From positions 1 through 41,747 of the forward strand of contig CAXKVV010000753.1 of the NCBI GenBank assembly GCA_964058805.1: DNA of 41,747 nt. Direction: 5' to 3'. Origin of the DNA: Schoenoplectus triqueter. Lineage: Eukaryota > Streptophyta > Magnoliopsida > Poales > Cyperaceae. A program made the position numbers and the translations under genes. This document shows positions 22,509 through 33,860 of this stretch, in pieces. Below the pieces are notes generated by a model, which was not told where the DNA came from, did not search any database, and was given only the letters and a program-made list of their open reading frames with translations. The stretch's first letter is position 1. Each line of letters begins with the position of its first letter.

Positions 22509-24065
22509 ATGGGAGCGGAGAGCACTGGCGGCAGAGGAGGGTTCAGAGCGAAGATAGATCATTACTTGTACAGTGGAAACTCTAAACATGTCTTCGCCGG
22601 AATCAGGGCGGACCCATGTTAATCCGGGGGACATTAGTGTTTTTCCGGTAATGTTTTCGGCTTTTCTGGAAATTTTTTTTGTCTCCTGAATTATCTAATT
22701 ATTTTTATTGAGAAAAAAAATTTAATATCGTGCATAATGAAATAATTATGCAAAGATATCAAAATATAAAATTACTTAGTCAAAAACTTTCTTCATCAAC
22801 TTGATTATCTATTACTTTGAGCTTTATTTTATTATTATTTTAATATATAAAATGTTATTATTTAATAAAAAAATTATTAGTTAAATATATATATTAAATT
22901 ATTAATTTTTTTTATTTAGTATCTAATTAGTTAATGAATTTAAACCCAATGAGCCATTACAATCCGATAATTGCTCCTCCCTAATCAAAATTCTAGATCC
23001 GCCACTGGCCGGAATCACCATTATCTCTGCCTTCTTCGCCGTCCCGTGGTACTACATGAACCAAGGTACTCTCCCTTTCTCTCTAGTCTCTACTCTCTAC
23101 CCCTGTTCCCGCCGGCGCGCCCGCTCCGTTTGTGCGGATTTTGAGCAGAATCGGAGCAAAAGTTGAACTAGTTTTGTCTTTCTCTGGTCGCTCGGTTTTA
23201 TCAAATTCTTTAAATACATGGATAGATTAGAGCCTATTCTCTGAATCAAATTATGTATCATGTACGACAGAACTGTTCTTGGTGATAGCAAACAAAGCCT
23301 GTGCTAGACTGTACTGTACTGTACTGAATTGATATACCAGTTGCATCTTTGTTAAAATGAATACTGAATAATGGAGTAAAGGCGACTTGACTTGACTCTG
23401 GTGGAACGGTTCTCTAGATTTTGTTTGTTATTTCTTAATTTATATAATGATAATTTAACCGGGAGTGGATCCATTCACTCAAATTATTTGAGGAATCTAA
23501 TCCTGATGTTCAAACAAATCCATTTACCATAACTTCAGTGACTGATAAAATCCATTTCTTGTTATATCTCTAGTAAAATATTGCACTAAGCCTTTACTTC
23601 AACTTTTACTCCTTTAGCTTTGCACCCAATGGGTTCGGATTATTTGGGTTTTCTTAAATAAAATAGAATGATAAAATCAACTGCCAAATCAATTCATTAT
23701 CCTTATGTATGTGATTAACCCCAATTAATGCTAGTACAAAAAAGGAAATACAAAAAGTGCAACAAAGTGATCAAACCAGTGGGGTTTATTACCACACCGG
23801 GCTTGTACTTAATAGAACAAGACCTCACCAGAATTCAATCAAAACCTTGTATGATATAGTGTTTGTTTGGATGATATAAGTAGGTTATTTTATACGTGTA
23901 CCTCTTTCAAACTTTTTGTTATAACATAAAAATTAGTATCTGACATTTTTTTATCCATCATATTTGACAAACACAGGAGCTTTTCAGTCTCACCAAGATT
24001 ACATGGAAAAGGCAAACAAAGCCAGGAGTGATCGGCTTTCTGCAGGCCAACCATCTCTCAAATAA
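22509..24065 (+). CDS. Small single-pass membrane protein gene with a MITE in its first coding exon
   Basis: Coding blocks: 22509-22605, then 23018-23065 after a transposon (22606-23007) and repeated target site, then 23977-24065. The 3' intron has a proper donor (CAAG|GTACTC) and acceptor (AACACAG) and joins in phase. The pieces encode a Gly-rich start, FRAKIDHYLYSGNSKHVFAGI, a membrane helix TIISAFFAVPWYYM, and a basic tail containing SHQDYMEKANKAR. I recognise this as a conserved plant protein of about 75 residues with one membrane helix and a likely organellar (mitochondrial inner-membrane) location; its exact family name is uncertain. Read straight through, translation enters the transposon and stops at 22620-22622. 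A splice from 22618 to 22997 would remove most of the transposon and keep frame with 11 extra residues, so the gene may be either broken or rescued by splicing. Confidence 0.65.
22606..23007. mobile_element. MULE-type MITE, family C, inserted in a coding exon
   Basis: The element is flanked by the direct repeat gccggaatca (22596-22605 and 23008-23017; 9 bases if one end base belongs to the element). Ends are inverted: left agggcgga, right reverse complement cagtggcggatctagaa. The 9-10 base duplication and the GGCGGA terminus fit Mutator-like non-autonomous elements. The interior is AT-rich and non-coding. A second member is at 34443-34852, sharing ggcggat.tagaattttgat, aattcatta.ctaatt and gatgaagaaa. 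Excision of element plus one repeat would leave an uninterrupted frame, so the insertion is younger than the gene. Confidence 0.85.
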
Positions 24066-24132
24066 ATTTTAAATCCTGGAGAACTTTTTTGTTCTTTTTT
24101 TTTCTTCTTCAGAGAGGGAGGATCTTAGCTTA

Positions 24133-24496
24133 GAGAAGGATCGGTTGACAACGAATTTTTTTAACAATCTTGATAATGAACCTCTAAATAAATATAAAAA
24201 AATCTTAAAAATAAATTTTGTTTTATAAATATATTTTTGTACCTTTAGATTGATGATCATTTAAATTTCATTATCATTTGATGGTCCAACAAATATCATA
24301 TAATTTTCATGTAATTTACAACAATTCCAATTTAACCGTCTTTGATGGACTATCAAATGATAATGAAATTGTATGAAATTTGAATAACCATCAATCTAAA
24401 AGTAGAAGAACACATCTATAATTTTTTTTTATTTTTTTATATTTATTTAGAGGTTCATTGTTATCAAAATAACCTATTGTCAATGGATCCCCACTC
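24133..24496. mobile_element. MULE-type MITE, family B (best copy)
   Basis: A 364-base element flanked by the exact 9-base direct repeat cttagctta (24124-24132 and 24497-24505). Long terminal inverted repeats: left starts gagaaggatcggttgacaac, right reverse complement starts gagtggggatccattgacaa; both arms then share aatgaacctctaaataaata. The centre contains tttgatggactatcaaatga. Nine-base duplication and long arms indicate a Mutator-like MITE. It lies 60 bases downstream of the stop codon of the small membrane-protein gene, so it probably forms part of its 3' UTR or terminator region. Confidence 0.85.
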
Positions 24497-24505
24497 CTTA
24501 GCTTA

Positions 24506-26210
24506 ACCTTACAGTTTTCTATTACAATGGTGCAGTTTCTGTACCAAAATTTTGTTTGCACGGTGTTGTAATGAGAAAATGAAAACAGTTGTTGGTTCTT
24601 AAGAATTTTGCTTGATCATGGATTTCAATTGCTCATCTTTTTATTGTCATGTCGTGAGAACAAACAAATTTTTACATCAAACGTGCCTTATTTGAGGTGA
24701 ATATGGTCAATGTGGCTTGTTTATAGCAGAGTAGAAATTCAAGTCTTAACATACGGGTTTGAATTTTTAAATATCTTAATTTATATATTATGCTAGCTAA
24801 AAACATTACATGTTCAAAGTTTTATGCAGGTTTATAATTAACAATCAACAAATGTATTGTCCAAAAATTGGTTAACCAAAAAATGTTTTTTTTTTTAATA
24901 TCATTCTAGCATCTGACATGTTAGGGTTTGAGCAAATCCTCAACCAAAGCAAAATATCTATTTTCTCGATACAATATTCCACCTAGTTCAATTAGACGCA
25001 GGGAGCAAATTGACCATCATTACCTTCGACAATCGTTGATAACAAAATTTTAATAAATTCAAAAAAGAATACAGATATTTCTTGGATTATTGGGTGTCCC
25101 AAATTTCTTACAGTGTGAGTATTATTTAAAATTTCATTAATAATCATCAAAGTTATTAAAAATTTCATTAATAATTATCAAAGTTATATGAAATTTACAA
25201 TAATCTAAAACTCTAAATTAATGAGTTTTGATGAAATATCAAATACACTCGGATTATACGAAATTTGAGATGCAACCAATCTACAAGTACAAGAATATAT
25301 TTGTAAAAAAAAAAATCAATTTATTTGAAACCCGTTATCAAAATTGTCAAAAAAAATTCTTATTCCTTTTTATTTCTTTTCTTTTCTTCTATCTAATTTC
25401 TATCAACTTTTTTAATTTAATTTAATTTAATAAAAATTACGTAGTATTCTCCGCTACCTCAAAAAAAATGTCAAAAAATGATTTTCAGGGATCCCACCGT
25501 TATCCGTACCTGATTTTTATGTACGAGTTTTTTTCCACACGCAAACAATAGGGATGCAGGATCATTTCATATACGCTAATCACTGATGGCAGTGGTGCAA
25601 TGACATTATTGTAACAAAGTATGGGTTCAAACATTTACTGGTACCTGTGCTCTTTTGTTTTGCATTACACACTAGATCTTGTTGCCGCTTCTGGATCATT
25701 AATGCCACTTACTACTCCCCGTCACCAGGGAACTTCCATTGGCATGGTATGAAGTTTTAGGATGAGTTCCAATTACATGTCAATTTCCCACAACAGTGAG
25801 TGTAATTTCCAACTTTCCCATCACAAATATGCAAATTCTCTTCAAATTCTCTTCCATTCAAGTCGTCTCCTCACCTTTTGTCATTTTCTTCAGAAGTTAC
25901 CTTGGAAAGAATCAGCATTATAATAATCTCTTCAAAAGAAAAAGAAATGTTCAGCGCTTTCCTTTCCCTTTAAAGCTTCCTTTGTGAAAAACTGAGAATC
26001 AGTATGATTGAGATTGATAATATAGCACCAATCATTCAACTTTGAACAGAAATAAGCAAGGACTAGGAAACAATACATTATCTGCAATAAAGATCTTGCA
26101 CACTACAAACAGTACCGACTGGGCTACAATGCCCAGGTTTACAATCAAGATGATACCTTAACCTTACTACAAAATTGAGGTGAAGAGATATAGATCTAAC
26201 ATCAGTACAA
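24506..26210. other. Intergenic, mostly featureless, with a family B remnant
   Basis: No gene is supported between the MITE and the 3' end of the YbaB/EbfC gene. Bases about 25130-25350 carry decayed family B sequence (atgaaatttacaataat, tttgatgaaatatcaaat, atttgaaacccgttatcaaa). Open frames at 25228 and 25796 are short and lack family resemblance. The last couple of hundred bases before 26211 are likely the 3' UTR of the minus-strand gene. Confidence 0.6.
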
Positions 26211-28285
26211 TCACTTATTCAAAGTTTGATCAAGACCCTGAGGAATTCCCAAGCTCTGTGCTAGATTGCCCATTCTCTCCTTCATCGCCTGTGTCAGGAT
26301 ATAAATATGTCATACAAAAGAAAAGTTAAAATTTCTCAGGTTTGGATCTACATACAGAAATTACTCCATATTAATCTGTTAAAGGAAGTTTTTTCCACAT
26401 TAGTTAGCATGCAATCAGGAGGTGGTATAACTCTCCTTGATCATTTATTACTATTGGTTTCTCTTTTCCATTCACAACTGTTGGTCTATTGAGTATTGAG
26501 AATCCAAGTAGAGTTGCACAAGGGTCAGGTCAGTGCAACTTGGGCTTAATATATATTACAAAGATAGGATGCCAGATTTATACTAGTAGCATACAATAGT
26601 TTAATGGATCAAACCATACAGTCCAATTGAAGTGTAAAACGGTACCAGTAAAGTGTTGTTTTACCTGCACGCTTTTTTGGTGTGCATCCTTGTAGGCTTC
26701 AGTAAGCAATAAGGAGACTTTCTGTAAACCACAGAAAGGGTCAATAAAAAATAAATGTTAAGATGAAATGAAATGATCTCTGTATTAAAACTATTAATAT
26801 AGGCCATTGAACTAACTTTTAAATTTGAAAAAGGACTGGGACTGGAAATTGCAAACACAACAAGATATTCAGAAGTTAACACTGGGCCAGTGTAAAGCAG
26901 TCCAAATTGTACGTTCTACTGTAGTATTGTAAATTCATACTGTGAGACAGCAAGTCTTACTTACTTCAGCACCTAGTTCCATTGCTGCTTCTGTTATATC
27001 AGTACGTATTGGTTGTTGATTTCCAGAGAGTATTACCTAAAACCATTAATTAATAAACAAGAGACAAATTGACAAAAAAAAATAGAAAAATGAAATCCAT
27101 AGAAAAGTACAAGTCCGAGGAACCTTTATGAGTTCGCCCTCACAATAGCCATCAAATTCAGCTCTACAATTGGATGTTAAACAAATATTACCACCATTTA
27201 TTTATTCTTGTTATCAATGTAAATAAAAAATCGATCAAATTGTTGTTCTGAAAACAACAACATAAATCATGCAATAACTATAAACATGGGAAATATAGCA
27301 TCCCCCCCCCAAAAAAAAAATACTGAAATTTTTCATTAGAAACCCAGATTGCCCCCCTATTACATTGCAGATGATATACTGTAGGCTTCGTTATGAAATT
27401 GGACTAATTTAAACAAAGAAACAAGAGAGATTTTACATACTCTTCAAGTTCCTTCTGTACTCGAACGGCTTCAACTTGAACAACCTGTTGGGCCTTTTTT
27501 ACTGTCTCATACAGATTTTGCATGTTTCCAAAGAACCCAGGCTAAGAAGCATACAATGGGAAATAGCATTGTAAGTTGAATATTTGGCACAGAGAGAAAT
27601 AATGGTAGCCTATCCGCCTATGGATAATAGCATTTCTAAGTTGAAGTAAGACACTGTAATAACCTAGTATTCTAGTAATTAACCTTTTTCTCCATAAAAC
27701 ATGAACTTATCACCACTATAACTCTCTAATACAACCAATTCCAAAATTACCCAAATTAATTTTGCAAATAAGATAGGCATGGTGCTTTCGAATATGCAAT
27801 GATGCATGCATTACGTGCTTCTTAAATTCAGTTTTGTAATAACATTGTGAAATTCCAGTAAAAATCCAACGATGAAGAGGTTATTTTCTCTATTAATCTT
27901 TGCAAAATTAAATAAATATGCGTGCAAACCTTTGAGGATCCATCGCCACTATTTTCGTTGTCCTTCTTCCCACCAAACAAACCATAAACAGTAACGCATC
28001 TCCTAGTTCTTTTTACAGGGGAAAATTTTGAAAACAGCACCCGATCGGTCTTTCCATTACAACCTAAAAGAGATGCAAAGGAATCAGATAGTTTAGACGA
28101 TCCAAAACAGTGTAACTTGTTGTATTGACATTGCACAGGATATTTCTCATATGGGGGAAAAAGAACTCAAAAGAAACACAAACAAATTGAAGCAGACAAC
28201 CGATTACAGTGCACTTACGAAAAGAAGAAGAGGGAAAGGTAGAAACCTTCGGCAATTGAGTTGTCAAAGCAGCCGAAGTCGCCAT
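26211..28285 (-). CDS. STIC2: Chloroplast YbaB/EbfC nucleoid-associated protein
   Basis: Seven coding exons, all with GT/AG borders and consistent phases: 28219-28285, 27930-28063, 27441-27541, 27124-27163, 26965-27036, 26665-26721, 26211-26288. They total 549 bases, 182 residues. The first about 70 residues (MATSAALTTQLPKVSTFPSS..., ending in a basic KRTRRCVTVYGLFGGKK stretch) form a plastid transit peptide, with the FGG motif following. The mature part has the YbaB fold: GFFGNMQNLYETVKKAQQVV, VEAVRVQKELEEAEFDGYCE, GELIKVILSGNQQPIRTDIT, EAAMELGAEKVSLLLTEAYK and a C-terminal KERMGNLAQSLGIPQGL. Bacterial YbaB/EbfC proteins bind DNA as dimers; Arabidopsis homologues (At2g24020/STIC2 and At4g30620) are stromal proteins tied genetically to thylakoid protein biogenesis. 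Length matches the family. The STIC2 versus paralogue assignment is an inference; the family call is firm. Confidence 0.95.
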
Positions 28286-29221
28286 TGGAGAAAGAGGGAG
28301 GGCGTGAATATGAAACGAGATGAGTGTGAAAAAGTCTATCTATCCCTAGCTACTTCCTATAATTCCATTTTGTAGGGTCACGCGCGTAAAATTGAAACTG
28401 GTGATTGGTGACTGATAAAATATCAAGACATTTTGTGCAGAAGCCCTTAAAGTTATAAAAACTAAAGCCGCTAAGGTTATAAAAACTACGAAACAAAAGT
28501 TGGGAGAAAATTCCATCCGTTTCTGACTAGGGATAACAATGAACTGGATAAGTGAGTAAAACGTTAATCTCGTGACTTAGCATGTTCATTAAAATCACAT
28601 ATCCTTTCTGTTTGGTCCATACCTACGGGCTTGAAAATCCCAGCCCGTCCTACCTGCGGGCCAATTTATTCTTGTTCGGCCCGTTCAGACTCGTTCTGCA
28701 GTAGTTTTTTAAAATCAGCTGAGAAGTGTATATTTTTTAGTATCTTAGGTTATAAATTTGAGAAAACTTAAAATATCAAACTTATAGATTTTATTGTTAT
28801 GAATCTATGAAATTTTACTTCATCTTAATATGATCTTTCAGTACAAAGTTATAATTAAAAATGTATCTAGAGGTTTAAAAATTTTCAGTAGTTAATCTTC
28901 ATAATATGAATTTTTGAGATTGATATATTTCATTTTTGAAAGAGATCAAAATATAAAAATGATAGATATAGTTGTCGTATTTTAGAGAAATTTATTTTAT
29001 ACTTATTGAATTTTCGAGTTATAAGTTATGACTAAAAAGGTACCAAGATGTCTATTGAATTACATTGTTCACATTTATAAATTTTAAATATATTAGTGCT
29101 TTTATTCATATAATAATATCATAACTAAATATTTAATATAATTTAAATGATATTAATATTATATTAAAATTCTACATAATTTTTAGAATGTATTGATATA
29201 TAATATGCATAAATATATATA

Positions 29222-30339
29222 GAGAAATTTATCTTTATGCCACTTTAAAATCTTAAAATTATCAAAATGCCAGTACGAAATTTGTTGTAGTTTCATTGCC
29301 AATTCAAAATCATTTTAATCGTCAAAATACCACTAATATTTAATATTTTCAATTATATCCGTACCCTCTTTCTTCCCTCCATCTTTCCTCGCTTCCCTAC
29401 CTTTCCTACCACCTACTGAGCCTTCCCTCCGTCATTGCCCATGACTAGCGTGCTGTGGAGACTCCTCTACTCAAATTAATTAGAACTTTTGAAATGATCA
29501 AGGCTACTTTGTTGGATACAAAGGAGAGACAAATCAGACCAATCCATTAAACTCTAGCTCAAGGAGCTCAAGCGAGTTGCTTATGCGGCTAAGGATGTCT
29601 TATAATGTTCATTGGATTAAAATTGAGGATTACTTCTACTTTTGCAATCCAAATGTGTTTTCAAATGGCATCTTCAAACAGATTACGCAACCATCTGTGT
29701 TTACTCTCCTCCCACCAAAATAAGGGTACGTGAAATTCCCTATAAGTCCACTTCCAACCAGCTTCATAGAATTTGCAACGAAACCCACAACTGTCATGCA
29801 GTGCTTTCCGAGATATCACCAAGAGGCGACATTGCCCACCTCAACTTCTCTCATATGAAGCACAAGTTGCAAGACCCTTACAATACAATTGCACTATTAG
29901 AGACAAAGCTGAAAGCATTCAACAATAAAATTAGTACTACTGCTACTAGAAGTAGCAACAGTAGCAGTAAGAGTAATAAGAAATGATATGGGAAATCAGA
30001 GAGTAAGAGCAATGATATGGGTTTTGGAGATTATGAATTGCCTCCGAATAAAAAGCAGAAATTCGAATGCAAAACTGACATATCTAATGAATGCTTTCAG
30101 CTTTGTCTCTAAGGATTGGGTACCAGAAATTGGAGGGACTAAGGATTGGGTAAGTCTTTAATCGGGTTGGGTAAGTGTTTGGGAGGATTTTGATGTGAAA
30201 GGGTATAATTGGAAATATTAAATATTTGTGGAATTTTGACAATTAAAATAATTTTAGAGTGGCATTAAAATAATAATGAATTTTGAAGTGACATTTTGAC
30301 CATTTTGAGGTTTTAGAGTGGCACATAGGCAATTTCCTC
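29222..30339. mobile_element. Pack-MULE-like element with captured gene fragments
   Basis: An 1118-base element flanked by atatatata (29213-29221 and 30340-30348). Terminal inverted repeats of about 130-150 bases: left gagaaatttatctttatgcc then actttaaaatct; right (reverse complement) gaggaaattgcctatgtgcc then actctaaaacct, continuing with aatatttaatattt. Nine-base flanking repeats and long arms are Mutator-like; the flanking repeat is low complexity, so slightly less certain. The interior has higher GC content than the surroundings and encodes pieces that look like captured plant coding sequence, including an NLR coiled-coil fragment, rather than a transposase. Confidence 0.75.
29476..29612 (+). 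pseudogene. Decayed NLR (Rx-type coiled-coil) fragment inside the Pack-MULE-like element
   Basis: Translation of this stretch gives MIKATLLDTKERQI, then after a one-base frame change SDQSIKL, a stop codon in place of the usual Trp, and LKELKRVAYAAKDVL. This follows the Rx_N coiled-coil pattern of plant NLR immune receptors (I-A-L-DA-E-RQ--D--IK-WL--LK-VAYDAEDVLDE). Only about 45 residues are present, with at least one frameshift and one nonsense change, so it is non-functional. No nucleotide-binding or LRR part follows. The following open frame (29642-29986) is not recognisable and may come from another source. Confidence 0.6.
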
Positions 30340-30889
30340 ATATATATAATCTAAGTATAAATATAAATAAATTATATATATACAATTATTCTGAGCTGGA
30401 CAGACAGGTTTAATATCAAATCCGTACCTATCCCGGCTCGATCTTATCTATTCATTGACCGGACCAGACGGATTGACGTCGAGACGGAATGAATCCGGAC
30501 GGATCTATCGGACCACGGGCTAAATTGTCATCCTATTTCAAACTCTTTACTAGTTGATGGGCTGGGCCTGGGCTCCAACAGGCTCGGAACCTGACACGAT
30601 TTCATATGCTGTGAGATATGGGTTTTATTTTCTATTGCTATTTTTACTCCAAAAAACTTACAATTACAAATAACATAATATTATATTAGATTTCTGTTTT
30701 TTTTTTTTATTGTAGGTCCTTATATAATAGAGATAACATCCGACAGCTAATTCTTTTAAAGTGATAATGTCTCTTTTTAACGTTTATTAGAGTTTGAACT
30801 TATAATATTAACGATAGGAGTGATGTCACTGACTATCATAAATATTAAGACGGTTCATACATTTTAAAGTTGGAGATCTATGAGTTGAA

Positions 30890-33860
30890 TAGAAGTATAC
30901 TTGAACCTATATATCATAAGTGCCAAGAGGCATGCAAGAGCATAAGACTACATTTGCAAATTGGACATCAATGAGCCTAACATTTTCTATCTTTTTATCT
31001 TTTGACAAAGTACTTTTGCACCGAATTTTCTAGTCATCATAAATTCATAATAAGCAAGGCACTCTTAATATCGTCGGTTTTCAAAATTTTAGTTTTTTTT
31101 CCTCCGCTACTACAAGTAACGTATTTGAAAAAGGGAAAAAAAAGGAATCGAATGTGCTCCTCGCCTATGGACCAAACATTATTTAATAAATATTCATTTT
31201 AATTGGGTCAAAATCTTTCAACAAATTTCGCATTTTACACATTTCAAAACATCGAGTTTAGAGTGAATATTTGTTGAACAATGATTGGTCTAACTCATTT
31301 ATTGATACTAATTTATTGTCCACAGATAGACAGCAAATTCGGTTCAATTGTTGGAGAGTAAATTACACATGATCCAAAGGTATCAATCTTTATTTTTTCT
31401 TATTGTACGTTTTAATGTTTTAAAATTCTTTCTTTTTATCTCACAAGTTACTCGATTATATTAAAATTATTCTAATATGGATAATTGTCTACACAAAGAA
31501 TAAAGATTTACATACAAAACATATATGTGCGTGATAATTTGATCATTAATTTATCAATTAGTGACCACCATTATAGTTTCAATTATATGTATACATGATT
31601 TGTATTTTGTAACTTGGTGTGATGCAAATAATTGGTCTCACATAATAACAGGTTCTCATGAACTCTGAGATGCTAATCGGACGGATCTGGGTGCTGAAGT
31701 ACTATAATTTGATGTTTCACCAAGAATACCCCGTTAAAGAAAATCCACATATATAAAAATAAATAAATGAAGGAATATGAGAATATCAGGAGTAAAGTTA
31801 AAAATAGAAACTTGCTTTTATTTTTGGTGAAAAAAGTGGAAACTGTAATATCGAAACAGAAGATCCAATTGGTCACATGCTTATGGCAATTCTGAGGAAG
31901 ATGTGAGATTAATGTATGGCAAATATATTGGCATTAAATGCGTGCAACGTGAAAATATTAGGCTAATATCTCTCTCTTAACTTCTCTCAATCTCTGCAAA
32001 ATATCTCTATAGGGGCAACGACGAGCAAGACGATCTTGAGGTGAGATTTGATATGATTTTAGTATTTTTAAACTATTTTTTCGTAGGATTTGAATTTCCT
32101 TTTCGTTTTTGCTCATCTTGGTCCCTCTATGCTCTTTCGTTTTACTTAAATTTAGTCCCAATTTGATGAAGCGTTAAGAAAAGCTATTTTTAAATTAATA
32201 TCATCAATCTTAGAGTCCTTGAATTATCTTTAGATATTGATTTTTTATTATTTGTTGACCAAATTACTGCTCATGTGAGATCTATATAGTTTATTTCCAA
32301 CCATTATGGATTTGATCAAAATGGCTACTATTTGATGGAGAAGTTTTTTTTTGTGACAATTTGAGATTGTCTTAGTACGAAATTTTATATTTTCCCCGCG
32401 CTATTTATGAAATTCGGTACAATACAATTAAATTTATAATTCTAGTTCTATATTCTTTGTTTATTCAATGACCAAAATCATTTTAAATTTTGTTTTACTA
32501 AAATATAGTGTCCTGAAGTAAATCTCTATTTTCTTACGCAGTGCAAGTTATGGTTTGTGCATCTATATTTGCTTATGTGCTATAATTTTAGCATGGGACT
32601 GAAAATTCATATAAAACTGATCTTTACTATACTAAATCTTAAGCAAATTTCTTTATTTAATTCGAGTTCCAATTTGGAAAATTATACTTTGAAAAAAAAA
32701 TGCCAATCCATAGGATGTTGCATGCATAGGCATAATCACATTTTAAATTAGCTTGCAAGGTGATTGTTGCGCTATTAAATGGAGAAAGATCAACAAATGA
32801 ATGACAATTTGATTCAAGATGAAGCCGCTGGAGAACTAGACGAGAAAAAACTGTGGAAAGAGAAACTGAGAGAAGAGATATTAGAAGAAGAGAAGGTGAG
32901 AATCCTGAAATTTGTGAAGTCTGAAGTGACAAAGAAACTGTTTGAGATTGAAAAACTACTGGAGATTGGAGGCAAACCGCATAAATCGGTCCTCTTTTTA
33001 ATTGATCAAGCAAATATCCCGCAACTAAGGTTGCCATTGGAGCAGGGTAGCAGTTTATGGTACCAATTGGCAAATACTGGTACTGGGATATCCCCATCAC
33101 CTCTTATCCTGGATTCTGGTATCAATGGTGATTCCAAACAACATTTAAGTATGGAAAAAGATGGTTCTGCGGAGAATCCAATGATCACGGTGGAAGAGGC
33201 AAAGGCTGAGGTTTGATCTAATTAAATTTTTTTTCTGCTTTTCCTTCTTTTTTCTTATTATACCTTTCCTGATTTTCTGAATTGTGCTGATTAGGACCAA
33301 GCATCAGAAGAAAAACAACACCTGAGGCCGAGTAAAAAGCAGAAGACAGGATGCAAATGGTCATGCCCACTTTGTGGTGTGACCGCAACAAGCGAGGCTA
33401 ACCTCAACAATCATTATATGGGGAAGAAGCACAAACATAAATCCGTTGAAGTCCAGAAAGCTTTGAAAAGTGATTTTGTGGATTCTGTTGCAGGAAAAGA
33501 AATGCCCACAAATGGGTTGTCAGTAAAGTTTCTGGCAAATGGGAAACCGTTTGAGGTGTATAAGAAAGGAGATAACTGGTGGTGCAACAACAACAATTGC
33601 ACTTTTACATGCACCAGTTCAGCTGAGATGGTGGTGCATCTGACTGAGTCTAAGCATGATGTATGTGAGAATGCTGAAGAGGTAAAAGTGGCAGATAATT
33701 AGGGGGTAGAAATTTGTTTGAAGAAGATATTGCATGCAAGTCATTAATCTTTGTTTGCTTTCTGAAACAATCCTTGGTAGAAGGTAATTGTGAGGATCTA
33801 TGGGCTATTCTTCATGACCTATTTAGTCTGTTCTTGTCATATGATTATTGATTAGTGAAC
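30890..33860 (+). repeat. Tandem duplication, unit 1 (zinc-finger gene copy 1)
   Basis: The duplicated unit starts near catacttgaacct...tatatcat...gtgccaagag (about 30895, matching about 33885 in unit 2) and runs past the zinc-finger gene to about tctatgggctattcttcatg (33800, matching 37650). Matching landmarks in order include ttggagagtaaattacaca, cacataataacaggttctca, ggtgctgaagtactataatt and the whole gene. The two units abut directly, consistent with unequal crossing-over. Confidence 0.8.
32779..33702 (+). CDS. U1-type C2H2 zinc-finger protein, copy 1
   Basis: Two coding exons, 32779-33210 and 33295-33702 (donor GAG|GTTTGA, acceptor GCTGATTAG), 279 residues. An in-frame TAA directly before the ATG fixes the start. 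A leader intron is likely: donor at 32041 (CTTGAG|GTGAG), acceptor just before 32760. The N-terminal third is charged and helical (WKEKLREEILEEEKVRIL..., likely coiled coil). Exon 2 starts with a basic KKQK stretch, then two U1-like fingers: WSCPLCGVTATSEANLNNH..GKKH (C-x2-C-x12-H-x5-H) and WWCNNNNCTFTCTSSAEMVV..HLTESKH. Fingers with H-x5-H spacing are typical of U1-type/matrin proteins that bind double-stranded RNA or act in splicing; plants have an uncharacterised family with this arrangement. Function here is inferred only. The paralogue lies 3.8 kb downstream in the same orientation. Confidence 0.85.

Larger units (their letters stand above)
28529..30532. mobile_element. Possible older element enclosing a nested MULE
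   Basis: The left edge (agggataacaatga) and right edge (reverse complement aggatgacaatttag) are similar, and both sub-terminal regions carry GC-rich words around cccg and gggc (cctacgggctt... left, accacgggctaaa right). This resembles the widespread plant repeats that begin gggatgacaat and carry cgggt words. Target duplications are not clear, the arms are poorly matched, and the interval is interrupted by the 1.1-kb element at 29222-30339. Confidence 0.35.
28286..30890. other. Transposon-rich intergenic region
   Basis: Between the YbaB/EbfC gene and the zinc-finger duplication no functional gene is seen. It contains the promoter of the minus-strand gene (first few hundred bases), a probable older element with GGGATRACAAT ends and a nested MULE-type element. 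The open frame at 29642-29986 is inside the latter. Confidence 0.65.
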
